Shown here one piece after another: positions 1 through 10,532 of a stretch of 64,000 bases of DNA. The notes under the pieces were generated by a model. It was not told the origin of the DNA and did no database searches. It saw nothing but the letters and a program-made list of their open reading frames with translations. Position 1 is the stretch's first letter. Each line of letters starts with the position of its first letter. A program made the position numbers and the translations under genes. This DNA comes from Hygrophila difformis (lineage: Eukaryota > Streptophyta > Magnoliopsida > Lamiales > Acanthaceae), in NCBI GenBank assembly GCA_030278955.1, contig JAOANR010000014.1:39011453-39075452 (forward strand). The letters are read 5' to 3'.

Positions 1-237
1 CGAATTTAGCATATAGTCTAAGCAATTTCTATGAATGTATATGTGTGTAGTAATTTAGCACGTGGTGCTTTGTTCGAGTTAAGAAGCATCGTCTGTTTTG
101 GGGTTTCATTTTATTTTGTTTTGTTTGGTTTTGTTTTGATTTAAAAAAAATAAATCGGCATTTTATTTCCTCATAAGAAATTTTAGTACAAAAGTAGAAA
201 TATTTTTCTAGCAAAACGGTGTCTAACAATAGAATCT

Positions 238-573
238 CTAGTGCCTCATGGCGTCTCTCGGCGGGGTAGCAGGATCTTCCTCCGGATCTTCCTCCTCCGA
301 ACTCGGTGGTAGTAGGTCGTCAAAGATAGTGTTTAAGTCTTGCCCGTGGGCATCGATGTATTCCTTTAGTATTAAGTTTTGTGTAGTGAGGGTTTGGACT
401 TGGCGCTCGAGTTGGTTTATGCGGTGATGATCCGCCTCTCTCAAGTTGCCCATGTGATGTAAATTGGCCTCCAACTGAGCCATACGGTACTTCATCTGCT
501 CTAGGGTCTGGTGGGAATCGAGATGAACACTCATCATCCTGACCATCAACTGCATCATGTCTTGACTAGCCAT
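238..573 (-). CDS. Small coiled-coil ORF in LTR retrotransposon leader
   Basis: An ATG-initiated 111-residue ORF downstream of the primer site of the LTR element. Residues about 25-75 are rich in Leu, Gln and Glu at heptad-like spacing (for example MKYRMAQLEANLHHMGNL), suggesting a coiled coil. The C-terminus is strongly acidic (SSEEEDPEEDP). It lacks the zinc knuckle of a mature Gag. It may be an N-terminal gag segment cut off by a stop or a separate leader ORF. Function unknown. The position in the element, not similarity, is the reason for assigning it to the retrotransposon. Confidence 0.45.
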   Translation of the reverse strand: MASQDMMQLMVRMMSVHLDSHQTLEQMKYRMAQLEANLHHMGNLREADHHRINQLERQVQTLTTQNLILKEYIDAHGQDLNTIFDDLLPPSSEEEDPEEDPATPPRDAMRH

Positions 574-607
574 CTAGCGCAAGCAAGAGATCTAAGTTAA
601 TATTCGC

Positions 608-765
608 CAAGATTCTAGTTCAATTCGCCCAGATTCTAAGTTCGAGTTTCCAAGATTCTAAGTTCAAGTTTCGCCAAGATGCTAAGTGCAAGTTTCGCAA
701 AGATTCTAAGTTTGAGTTTCGCCAAGATGCTAAGTTCAAGTTTCCAAGATGCTAAGTTCATAGCA
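608..765. repeat. Short tandem repeat in retrotransposon leader
   Basis: About seven imperfect copies of a 20-27 bp unit built around AGATTCTAAGTTCAAGTTTC, with variants AGATGCTAAG and GCGAGTTT-like changes. It lies between the primer site and the coiled-coil ORF, so it is part of the untranslated leader of the minus-strand element. Confidence 0.7.
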
Positions 766-981
766 GAGATGCGACATGCATATGCAAATGATAGTTCCCC
801 CCAATAATAATTTAATACACCATATATTTTTTTTTCCACGGGTTTTAAAATAAAGAATAAAAATTCTTCCATGGAAATAATACTTTAAAATTTAAAATAA
901 TAGTCAAAATATTAATAATAGTTTAAAAATAATAATGGTTTAAAAATAATAGTTTAAAAATAATAGTTTAAAAATAGCCGG

Positions 982-993
982 GCTCTGATACCA
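982..993 (-). promoter_or_regulatory. tRNA-Met primer-binding site of LTR retrotransposon
   Basis: On the minus strand the sequence reads TGGTATCAGAGC, complementary to the 3' end of plant initiator tRNA-Met. It begins three bases inside the LTR end at 997, the expected place for minus-strand DNA priming. This fixes the element's orientation and shows that 997-3596 is its 5' LTR. Confidence 0.88.
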
Positions 994-996
994 ACT

Positions 997-3596
997 TGTA
1001 ACACCCCGGTTTTTGGTCACCCAGGTCGGGATGTCACCGCCACATCTCCCTAGTAAGACACGGTTTCTCCGAGCTTACTAAAGAGATGCAAGGCTAGGTA
1101 TTGCAGTGTTTAAAACATTTAAAGCATTCAAAATAGCCCATACAATATAATTCAAAATTAATAATAGCATAGCGCAGCGGAAATATTTAGTTTAGTACAG
1201 TATCGCAGCGGAAAATATAAAAAGGGCCGACATGGCCAAAACACGGGTTAAATAGGCCCGTTCATAATATAGTCTACGTACGAAATTTAAAAGCAAAATA
1301 AAAGTTCCCAAAATCCCATGCATGATTCGTGCTCACACATGCTCATTCCACATATTCTGTAAAGAAAGGAATAAAAATGGTTTTGATCAGCAAAATTGCT
1401 GAGTAAGTTAACACATGCGTGATCGTAGGGTTTAAAAGCCATAAGTTTAATAATTTAACAAAAGCATGATAATAACATAATATTTGATTTCATATAATCC
1501 ATATCATATAGCACAATCTATCTCAGGCTCTATTTAATAACACATATCACATGGTTCAAGATAATAGCCATAATTTAAATAAAGCATTTAAATAATTTAA
1601 TTTGACAACAATATCATTTAATCAAGTTTAATTTAATTTAGAATCCCCATTACATTCCCGATTTGGTATTTCAAAGTTTCACGATAAAGATCGCGATGTC
1701 AACAAGTTTAGCCGGTAGCCCGGCGGCCGCAGCCGTATCAGCCATACCCAGTACCACTCCGGAGCCTCGGGAAACCCATACGGATATTCACGAGAGTGTA
1801 GGCTCTAAGTTTCGCCGTTTTGGCAATATCACATTTCAAGTATAGCGCGCGGGGTCACCATCGTCCATTACGGCACGAAGTGAATCGTTAGGGGGCACCC
1901 TGCAGAGCACTCACCCCTAATTTTAATTTATCAAGTTTGTAAGGGGATTTAGTTTTTAAAATCTGCCTTTCATTGTATAAATTTAGAAACAATATCTCAA
2001 TTCGTTTCAACCCTAAAGGTTAATTCCATGTTTCAACAAGATTTCAAATTTTCGTTTCGGTAAATCACAGTTTACTCCAAAATTCGTCTAAAATCAGATT
2101 TAATTCCAAAAATTCCAAAATTTCATATCTGACTCGGAAACATCAAGATCTACAACTTTCATGTTTTAACTTTTTCAATCCGAGATACCTAAGTAGGTCA
2201 AAAACGCCAATTTTCGCATAACAAGAAATCTGTCCGAGTTCAAAGTGTCACAGTTTACAAATTTCACATTCTACCATATCAATTCAACTCCAAATTTAAT
2301 GAAATTTGACAGGGATCATCTTAAGACATTTATCTACAACTTTCATATTCGGCCAAAGATCTAAAACAGCCTAGATCCTATCTCAAAAACGTGATCAAGA
2401 TCATCCCTAAGTTCTGTCCAAGATTTCAAGATCTAGAATTAAACAGTTCGGTTTCGACAGGTTTTCACATATCAAATCAACTCCAAAAATTCTCAAATTT
2501 TTACAGTAGCTAGGTCTAAGTCTTAGAAACGTTTTTTGTCTTTTAAGTTTTTCCGTTTGAGTTCGTTTTAAAGGTCGGAAAAATTCAACAATTCTGTTGC
2601 GTCGGTAGGAAAACAAAAGTGGACAGATTTATGATTCTTGTCAAATCTTTTAGGTATCGAATGTTTTAAAATCTCCCAAAACCATGTAAGGTTAACTTAC
2701 AGTGTCTATGAACGTCGGGAATGTCCAATTCGGAGGCGTGGCTTCCAGATCACCGTTTCTCCTCTCCGTTCGTCGGGTTCTACGATCTAGATTCGATACG
2801 GGGGTGTAGAAAGAAAAAGGAGATGATTAGGATTCGTTTTCGAATCGTTTATTGAATAAAGATTGGACCGAGACTTACCACGACTATGGAGATCTGTAGA
2901 GAACTCGTCCAACAGCGTTCGTCTTGGTTTCGTGCCTCCGACGACTCCGGATTTAGGGTTTCGAACGTATAGAATGTTTTAGGGTTTCGTAAACTTGTTC
3001 GGGGCTCCCAAGGGGCTTATTTATAGAATTCTAAGTCCCTAGGGCGTCCACAACCGAGCTAGAAGTCTGGAGTCGAGAGATGTTCAACCGAACGTCGAAA
3101 AATCCGCGTTCGGGCGAGAGATTCACGCAACAAACGAATCTGTGAAGTGGCGCGGTCGTGGCGCGCTGAAGCCCTTCCACCGCGCGGCCACCGCGCCGAC
3201 TTCGCCTGGACTTCGGTCCGGGCGGGTCGTGCGATCCGTCGTGCTTTTCCGCCTCTCTTTCGGGTTTCTATCCCTCTATGCTCCCGAATTCCGATTTCCG
3301 GGGTATATTCGGGTTCATACTTTCTCTCTAATTTTATTCCCAGTCTAATTGAATGTTTTGGACTCGAATACTCGAGTTCATTAGTGTCGGGTTTTGGTGT
3401 ACCATTTATCCATCCTTTTATTGAATTAAATTCCTTTACTTCCTTTTTAAGTAAAAATCTCATTTCTCATTTCCTTATATTTATTTATTTCTTTTATTTG
3501 CTGGATTTGTTTATTTATTTATAGTATTTAGTTTGTTTATTATTTATTTATTTAATTATTGTTTTATTTTATGTTGGGAAATTCTCGGGTATTACA
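997..3596 (-). mobile_element. 5' LTR of Ty3/gypsy-like retrotransposon
   Basis: A 2600-bp LTR bounded by TG..CA ends (on the minus strand it starts TGTAATACCCGAGAAT and ends GGGGTGTTACA). It is the same family and orientation as the solo LTR at 58393-60993, and the two align along their whole length with scattered substitutions and short indels. A TATAAATAA box lies about 570 bases into it on the minus strand, implying about 0.6 kb of U3 and an unusually long R-U5 of about 2 kb. Short ORFs inside it are not conserved as proteins. The partner LTR is outside the window, so the target-site duplication cannot be checked. Confidence 0.88.
3018..3026 (-). promoter_or_regulatory. LTR TATA box
   Basis: The minus strand reads TATAAATAA here. 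The same box is kept at 60414-60422 in the solo LTR. Position within the LTR suits an RNA polymerase II promoter for the retrotransposon, with transcription starting near 2990. Confidence 0.55.
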
Positions 3597-3822
3597 TTTG
3601 TGGTCAATCTAATATAAAAGAAGTGCCAAGTGGATATTATTTTACACAAAAATGACTAAATTGGACATTAAGACAATATGTATAGGACTAATTGAGTATA
3701 AAATTAGATAAATGACTGATTTGGAAAAAGTGAAAAGAAAAAGGATTAATTGGGCATTTATTCTTCAGTATTTATTTCATATTCCTAAATTGAAATGAGT
3801 AGGTAGGATTTTTAAATAATTT
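3597..3822. other. AT-rich intergenic DNA
   Basis: Flank of the LTR. I see no gene or recognisable element here. The right end (3811-3822) is the left copy of the SINE target-site duplication. Confidence 0.5.
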
Positions 3823-4002
3823 TTTTTTTTTGTGAATACCAGGGTATCCCAGTCCACATTGGACCCAAGACTAATCCATCGAGGATCTGCAAGGGCAATT
3901 AAGGGCGCCTCTCCCAAAGCAGTTTTTTACATACACAAGGCTCGAACCCAAGACTTTGCTTAAGCGACTAGAGCCCCATCCACTCAAGCCAACTGCTGTT
4001 GG
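3823..4002 (-). mobile_element. tRNA-derived SINE, family C
   Basis: A 180-bp insertion flanked by a 12-bp duplication, TTTAAATAATTT, at 3811-3822 and 4003-4014. On the minus strand it has an A box within TGGCTTGAGTGGATGG, a B box GGTTCGAGCC, and a terminal A run (poly-T on the plus strand at the left end). The copy at 30386-30559 is closely similar over its whole length. These are the marks of a pol III SINE mobilised by LINE machinery. Confidence 0.85.
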
Positions 4003-4171
4003 TTTAAATAATTTATCTTAGAAAAAATGATACTAATATAATAAATTTTATATAGATTCGAACCTATAATAATTGGCCGATATCCCGATTCCTACTTACC
4101 ATACAACAGAGATTCCAGAAGGCAAGCATAAGTTATGTTTTCCGTATTCATAGGTTTATTACATACTACTA

Positions 4172-4340
4172 ACTTTTCACGCAGTACAATGCACATTTTA
4201 AACTATTAATAACTCAAGTTCGGTATAAGTAAAAATTATAAAAGTATGATATTTAAAAACTACACGACGAGACGAATCTAACAAGATCTCTATTGACTAT
4301 ATTTTTAACTTGTATAACTATGATAAAAATATATGGATAG
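4172..4340 (-). mobile_element. Stowaway-like MITE fragment
   Basis: This stretch matches, in reverse complement, the interior of the MITE at 4839-5082 (shared segments around AATGCACATTTTAAA, TAATAACTCAAGTTC and GACGAATCTAACAAGATCTC). Terminal CTTCCTCCGT ends are missing, so it is a decayed or truncated copy. Confidence 0.6.
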
Positions 4341-4389
4341 TAACACTTAACCAAATGTAAAGAACATACCAATACGGAAATAGTATGTA

Positions 4390-4540
4390 GTATTTTTTTT
4401 TTTTTTTTTGAGGAGCTACTAAAGGCCTGAGGAAAGAGGTGATGGGAGTCCATTCCACACATATTACAAAGGGAATAAAAGGGGGGCCGGTGGGGAATCG
4501 AATTTCTAAGCTTCCGTTGGAAGTCAAGGGAATTAATATT
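4390..4540 (-). mobile_element. tRNA-derived SINE, family A (degenerate copy)
   Basis: Starts with a long T run on the plus strand (the SINE A tail) and follows the family A consensus seen at 30799-30972: GGGAGTCCATTCCACACA, ATTACAAAGGGAATAAA, GGGGGCCGGTGGGGAATCGAA, CCGTTGGAAGTCAAGGG. The A-box end is absent or too diverged to recognise, so the copy is probably 5' truncated. Confidence 0.7.
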
Positions 4541-4636
4541 TGAAACCGATAGCTTATTGTTTAATTGTTTCATAATGGGTATAAAACCCAAAGTAACATC
4601 CAATCCAATTATTCCATAAATGCACCTTTTGATTTT

Positions 4637-4667
<31 letters not shown>

Positions 4668-4838
4668 AACACAACCTAAATAGGCAAGTAAATGAAACAA
4701 AACAACAAAAAATAAAGCAAAAAGAAAAAAGAGAAAAAACCAAACAGAATGCACCTTTTGATTTTTGAACACCTTCTGGGTTTGGTATTATATACTTCAT
4801 CCGTTTTTCTTTATTTGCTGGGTTTGTTATTATATATA

Positions 4839-5082
4839 CTTCCTCCATTTTTCTTTATTTGCTAGTGCATTTGAAGTTTGACTACTTAAAAGTTTTATTT
4901 ATACTTATACAAGTTAAAATATAACCAAATGAGATCCTGTTAGATTTGTCTCGTCTTTCAGTTTTTAAATATTGAACTTTTAAAATTTTTACTTGAACTG
5001 AACTTGAGTTATTAATAATTTAAAATGTGCATTGAACTACGCATTGGGTGGATCTGTAGCAATTAAGAAAAAACTGAGGAAG
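4839..5082. mobile_element. Stowaway-like MITE
   Basis: About 244 bp with near-complementary ends, CTTCCTCCATTTTT on the left and AAAAACTGAGGAAG on the right, flanked by TA dinucleotides. No coding capacity. Tc1/mariner-type Stowaway MITEs have this TIR style and a TA target. Related copies: 6646-6905, 16489-16745 and 29307-29579. Confidence 0.75.
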
Positions 5083-5225
5083 TATAGGATTTAACAAAAT
5101 TTAAATGGGCCAAAACAAAGTCTATGTTAGTAGTATGCATCAAGATTCTATATAGTGGTGCACTGAGCACAGAATCTCACGAGTCATGGGCCCTTTTCTA
5201 GTTCTGCGGGTATAAATAAACGTAC

Positions 5226-5610
5226 TTCTTCCTCCGTTTTGATATAGATGATGTTTGGGAGTTGGCGGATCCGCTAGCGGATAGTGGATTCGGAGAGAGA
5301 ACTGTAAGACAATCTGCTCATTGAATCTAATATCTGCTAGCGGATCTGCTGATTTCCAAACATCCCCATAATTACATCATTTGTATAGTGTTTACTATTC
5401 ATTGAGTAACTTTGATTAATTTTTTTGATATGATTATACAAGATAAAACATGGTCAAGTGAGATCTTGTTAGATTCGTTTAATAACGTAGTTTTAGAATA
5501 TCAAATTTTTATAATTTTTATTTGTATACAATTTGACTTATTATGATTTAAATAAGTGTATTGGATTGCATGAAACGCGGAAATGAAACAGTTATTAAAA
5601 AAAAACATAG
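5226..5610. mobile_element. Stowaway-like MITE interrupted by a hAT-like MITE
   Basis: The left end (CTTCCTCCGTTTT near 5230) and the interior from about 5400 (GTGAGATCTTGTTAGATTCG) match the Stowaway-like family. Between them, about 5250-5368, sits a different short element with inverted ends around ATGTTTGGGAGTTGGCGGAT and its counterpart ending CCAAACATCCCC, with an inner repeat GCTAGCGGAT near both ends. The right end of the outer element is worn. Confidence 0.5.
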
Positions 5611-5896
5611 GTATTACTATTTTTTTCCTCCACATTCTATACATATTAGGAAATTGGTGGTACGAGCTCATGCCACACAAGGTAAAAAATAAAAAAACAA
5701 GGTAGAGGATTTGATCACTAGGTTAAGTCTTTTTCCCATAAAAGTAGTCGTATTACTTATTGTATCCTTGTTTGTATGGATTTTTCCAAATTTGTTTTTT
5801 GGTGTTTAATCACCTAAAAAAAATACTATATCTTTTAATCAGGCCTATGCCTATTGCTTCGAACAAATATAGAAAAAATATTGAACTTGATAGTTT

Positions 5897-5992
5897 TTTT
5901 TTTTAGGAGTCATTGAAGATCTGAGAAAAGGATAGTGGGAGCCCATGCCACATAATTACAAAGAGGAATAAAATGGAGGGATATGGGGCCGA
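5897..5992 (-). mobile_element. tRNA-derived SINE, family A (5'-truncated)
   Basis: T run followed by the family A 3' module (GGGAGCCCATGCCACATA, ATTACAAAGAGGAATAAAATG, GGGGCCGATAG). The tRNA-like half with A and B boxes is missing, so only the 3' part inserted or survives. Confidence 0.65.
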
Positions 5993-6645
5993 TAGTTAAA
6001 TCCCTGAAAGAATTTTCTTATTGAATTCATTAGCATTAGATAGCGAAATTATTTTTTATGATAATGTGTTTAATGAAAATTAAAAAACAAGACTTTAATT
6101 TAAAATCTCCCTAAAAAAATTAGCTAAATTTCACTATTATGTTTGCGATTTAATTACATCTTACCCCAAACCAATCAATGCATTTCTTTTCTTTTTTTTT
6201 TTTTTTCCTGATTGGTTGAGCCGTTGAAGAGAACAATTCTAACATAGATGATTATCAAATAATCACCAAATGCCATGAAAGGGAACCTTCTCCTACCTGT
6301 TGAACAATTATTATAATTATATCACTTGGGCGTTTAATTTGACAGGTATTGTTTGTATTATAAAATTGTCTAGTTAAATATTTGGACAAGCTAAGGAAGG
6401 GACCAATCTGAGTTAATGCCGTTCATACAGTGGGTATTTTATTTTAAAAATAAAAATAACAGGAAATAATGGTCATGAGCTTTGATAATTGCTCTTCACA
6501 GACTAAACCATAAGTTAAAAAAGACAATCAAAAAAGGAGAAAAAAATAATAGTAATAATAGCCTGTTTGGTTTCACCTAAGTAATTATTAAATTACTATA
6601 ACAACCCCCTAAAGTATATCTAATTTATATACACATTACATTATA
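5993..6645. other. AT-rich intergenic DNA
   Basis: No gene, RNA or complete mobile element is recognisable. Homopolymer runs and AT-rich DNA dominate. Confidence 0.5.
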
Positions 6646-6905
6646 CTTCCTCCGTTCTTTTTTAAATGACATGGACCCACATTTCACGTAGTCCAATACA
6701 CGTTTTTAATCCTCAATAACTCAAATTGCATACAAGTAAAAGTTATGAAAATTTAATATTCTAAATCTATATGATTAGACGAATCTAACAAGATCTCACT
6801 TGACTATATTTATCTTATATAATTGTATTAAAAAACTCGAATCAAAGTTACTCAATGAACAGTGACAAAACCACCAATGTGTCACTTAGAAAAGAACGGA
6901 GGAAG
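6646..6905. mobile_element. Stowaway-like MITE, complete
   Basis: A 260-bp element with matching ends CTTCCTCCGTTCTTTT and AAAAGAACGGAGGAAG and a TA duplication on both sides. The interior is the same family as 4839-5082, in the opposite orientation (GACGAATCTAACAAGATCTC). Noncoding and non-autonomous. Confidence 0.8.
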
Positions 6906-7452
6906 TAGTACTTATTAATTAAGATGAAGAAAAAGGAAATAGAAGAAGTAAGTAATTATGAAGAGGAGGAGGAATCTGATATTAGGGAACTAAACAAGGT
7001 AACAATCATCGAAAGTTGATTTGGCACACTAAGAAACTAATGGAAGCTGTTGTACTTTATGCCAACGGCCCATGTGGGTTGGTGGCCCCTCGATCTTCAT
7101 ACTAGCTATACAATTTACATCACTTTACAAACAAAGACTTTTCATTTTTTTTTTCCCCACACTTTTAATTTAAATTAAACCCCTTCATTGATCACCATTA
7201 TTAATTTAGTATCCACACAATCACAAGTATTTCTGCATTATTACTATTCCCACTCCCACCATTTTCCTTTCTTTTCATCTTGCTGCTTTGGGACACCTCC
7301 CAACCCCCCATTTTCCGGGTTTAAAGGGGAGACAAGGGCCCAAAATGTGAGTTGTATAAAGTAGTAGTAGATTTTTAATTTTTATATAGATATATGTATA
7401 TATGTATATAGTAGTAGATTAATAAATTAAAAAGAATTTGAATATATAATTA
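6906..7452. other. Intergenic DNA, 3' flank of PLATZ gene
   Basis: Lies downstream of the PLATZ stop codon (minus strand) and probably contains its 3' UTR. A TATATG-rich microsatellite-like stretch occurs at about 7385-7412. No ORF or element is supported. Confidence 0.5.
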
Positions 7453-8748
7453 TTAGGACCTAAAAGGAGCCCTTTGAGGAATTCCTTTTCTTCTTCTTGC
7501 AGCAGAAGCTGGAGGTGGCGGAGGCGTGGGCGGGGATATGTCTTGTTGTGACCCTTCACGCAATTCTGCTAATTCCTCAGCTTGTTGTCCAATTGATGAT
7601 GATGATGACATATTCACAACTCTTGCCCTCCATGACACTCCTTCATCATCATCATTCTTCCCATCCAATATAAAACTCGCATCCCCATTTGCCTTTATTC
7701 CAACCACCTATATACATACATACATATATCAATCAATATTCAATTATTTATTAATATTGAATTTAATTGATCCAAGAATGCTACATTACAATAATTCATA
7801 TGTGGAAGCAAGGGACACACAATGAAACACCAAGCCTAAATTGTGGACATTGCATTATTAATAATTACTATGAATTAGTATCATAAATAATTCTATGGTG
7901 GGATTGCAATTACTACAGTGATGATGGTCATTATTGGTTTTGGTTAGAAGCACTTGTAATGATGGCGATGGGCATGGAGCGATTACTTATTTATCAATTG
8001 GGTGTCATCATCATGCATGTGTATATATATCTGTATCGATATCGATATAATTAATGACAAAGAATCAATTTATTTTTTTTTTTAAATTTATTTATAAATA
8101 AATGAATGAATAACCAGAGTACTGATAATGTATGCAATGTAAATTGAATTAATTGAGACAGTGTTGAATTTGGGATATATATGAATATGATGATGATGAT
8201 GCAGTGGTGTATAGTATGTACTAACCTTACATCCCAAAGAGCAGAAACGGAAAGTGTCCAAAAGGGATCTCCCACAAATCTCACACACATGAGAAACCGC
8301 TTTCCCTCCTTTCGGCTGTGGCCTTTCGTTCAGAAACAAAACCCTCGCGCTGTTTATTACATACGTCTGCACTCCACTTATGTCCAATGCCTTTTGAATC
8401 TCCGATACCCTCACCACATCGTGATACGACGATCGCCTAATCTGCCAATTCAATTCAATTACTACAAAATCAATCCAACTTTGAACATCAAATTAAACTA
8501 ATTCAAGACGACTGATCAGAGATTTTAATTAATTATTTAAAGAATTCAATTAATTAATTGATAACCTGGATGACTTGATGTTCCTTGTGCCGTGACGATC
8601 GGCAGTAGAAGCAAAAAGCGTCGGCGCCGCTGCAATCCAGGCAGAACATGTTGCATTCGCTCCGGGCGGCGTCGCCGTGCGTCCGGCAAACGTTGAAGAA
8701 CGCCGTGCTCAGCAGCCGCTCCAGCCACGCCGGTATCTGCTGCGGCAT
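7453..8748 (-). CDS. PLATZ family zinc-dependent AT-rich DNA-binding protein
   Basis: Three coding exons: 8748-8566, 8441-8226 and 7707-7453, all with GT..AG borders, giving 217 residues. I use the ATG at 8748; an in-frame TTG 15 bases upstream is not a plant start. PLATZ proteins are plant-specific, bind A/T-rich DNA with zinc and usually repress or tune transcription in the nucleus. Cluster one is C21-x2-H24, C32, C36-x2-C39, C46-x2-C49, H54-x2-H57. Exon 2 carries the very conserved block [17 protein letters not shown] and [22 protein letters not shown] residues, then cluster two (C114, C117, C128, C132). The tail has a Pro run and ends in [13 protein letters not shown], the usual basic C-terminus. 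Length and intron positions are ordinary for the family. Confidence 0.93.
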
Positions 8749-9012
8749 TGCCTCGCCACACAAAATAAAAACCCAATCTTTCGATCTATGTATGTATGTA
8801 TGTATGTATAATCTGTGTATCTATAGATAAGATTGAATTGGAAGAGCTAACTAACCTCCCTCCAATGGTGGAGGAAGAATTTGGAGAAACTTTTTAGAGA
8901 GAGAGAGAGAGAGAGAGGGAGGAGGAAGGCCTAACCTATTACCTAAACAACCAGCAACTTAGAAATCAACAATAAACTACACCACCTAAGCTAAAAGCCT
9001 AAATTTAAGAAA
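8749..9012 (-). promoter_or_regulatory. PLATZ 5' UTR and proximal promoter with GA repeat
   Basis: Upstream of the PLATZ start on the minus strand. It holds a TATG microsatellite near 8788-8808 and a GA/CT repeat at about 8898-8918. CT-rich 5' leaders of this sort are common near plant transcription starts. A GTTAGT site near 8853 could be the donor of a 5' UTR intron, but I cannot show this. Confidence 0.4.
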
Positions 9013-10428
9013 GTGTCAGGAAAATGGAGGGCCGAGATGGAAGGAGGTGGCTGGGATGGGACAAGAGCCGTTGGATGGAAATATGGTAAGAAGGGTTTGG
9101 CGCTTACGTTACAAAGTATATTTGGATGTTGTTTGCGTCTGGACGTGGGCATAAAAAGAAAAAATGAGGTAAAGAAGGCCGGTCGGCCGTTTCCCTACGC
9201 TAAATCCAAACGTCGTCGTTTCGGACCCCCTTGTGATATGTTAATTTTTGTATGCTTCCAAACTCGCAAGTGCCTTTCTTGCGTCAACGGACACATTAAT
9301 GCTTCTTCCATTTTGCCAAGAAGTATTTTTTTTTCTACTCTTACACCACAATGTAATAAACTATTCCCTCAATTCCAAAATTCATTCTTTTATGTTTATT
9401 ATACTATGAAATTACACATAATTATCAACGCATAAAAAGTTAATTCTTACATTAACACAGATGTATATAACAACAATGTAAATAGGATTTAATGATAGTT
9501 ATAAAAGCTTTAATATAATATGTGGCTTTAGTTAGCCTTTATGTATTTGTGAAGGGAGCAACTGGGCAAGGCTGGCAAACATATGGGAACGTGCACCAAA
9601 CTAGCATATCTATATACCCTTTATTCGCAAGTGCCTAATTGCATGTTATGTCCAATTATTATTATCAATTATTATATTACTATTATTTAACTGAAATTAA
9701 TTAACCCGTTAATTATGTTTCAGACCATGGTGAATTTTTGGTGGTCATAAATCTGGGGATGATCTTGAATAAAAAAGGATGGCTTGAATGAGAGGGATTT
9801 GTTGATTGTGGGAAAAGGGATTCATGAAAGCTTGATGAAGTAATAATGAATTGATAGAGCATACTACACATTAGAGAGGTTTTATTTGCAGGCTGAATCA
9901 GCTCTTGTTATAATGTTGAATGAGTGTTTTGTATGTACTGAATACTGAATGGTGTTTTGTCTGTATTAAGTATTTTTATGCAGTCAAGATATCATTAAAG
10001 AGTCAACATACACTTCATTAACACACAACACACACTTTATCGGATTAACATTTAACACGCCATCACCTTCCAGTTCAGCAGACTATGAATCTCGTGCTTA
10101 ATTATTTTATCATCAATTCATTAATCTGGTATCAATAATTAAGGTGCTCATAATCCTCAATCATATGCTTGAATTATTATAATTGTAATAATATTATGTT
10201 AATATCTTTCCCAAAAAATAATATTATGTTAATATTATATTCAGAAATTATTAAATTAAAAGGTACAATAATTATATTTATTAACTACTAGATTTTTTGC
10301 CTGCATTTTTGTGTAATGTGTATGTGTATTTAGTTTTTTTTTCTAATAATAAAAACAATAGCTTAATTAAATTAAGAATGATAGTAGATGATATTGTTTA
10401 AGTGTACTTTTAAACAATAGTTCTTTTT
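9013..10428. other. Intergenic DNA between PLATZ and LINE
   Basis: A GC-richer patch at about 9160-9240 sits in otherwise AT-rich DNA. A 140-residue open frame on the plus strand at 9013-9435 has no domain or codon pattern I recognise and is probably chance. No mobile element ends were found apart from the LINE target-site duplication at 10429-10449. Confidence 0.5.
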
Positions 10429-10532
10429 AATACTCCTATAAAATTTCTAAGAGAAACAAAAAACAAAAAATTCCAAAGAACTCTCCAAGAAGCACCTCCC
10501 TTTCCTCAAGATTCCGACGGTGATCTACCCTA

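Larger units (their letters stand above)
1..996 (-). mobile_element. LTR retrotransposon internal leader region (partial)
   Basis: Internal DNA of a minus-strand LTR retrotransposon, running off the left edge. Reading leftward from the LTR (997-3596) there is a tRNA-Met-type primer site at 982-993, AT-rich leader, a tandem repeat at 608-765, then a small coiled-coil ORF at 238-573. A 2.6 kb LTR with a tRNA-Met primer site suits a Ty3/gypsy element such as the Tekay/Del chromovirus lineage, but no gag, protease or RT domain lies inside the window, so the lineage is an inference. Positions 1-237 hold no ORF I can support. Confidence 0.75.

Noticed and set aside
3059..3524. Overlapping ORFs on both strands inside the LTR (and counterparts at 60478-60836)
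   Set aside because: Present only as shadows of a GC-rich patch in the LTR; the frames differ between the two LTR copies and match no known protein.
9013..9435. A 140-codon plus-strand ORF upstream of PLATZ
   Set aside because: No domain, Kozak context or codon pattern that I recognise; lies in the promoter side of PLATZ and looks like chance in a slightly GC-richer patch.
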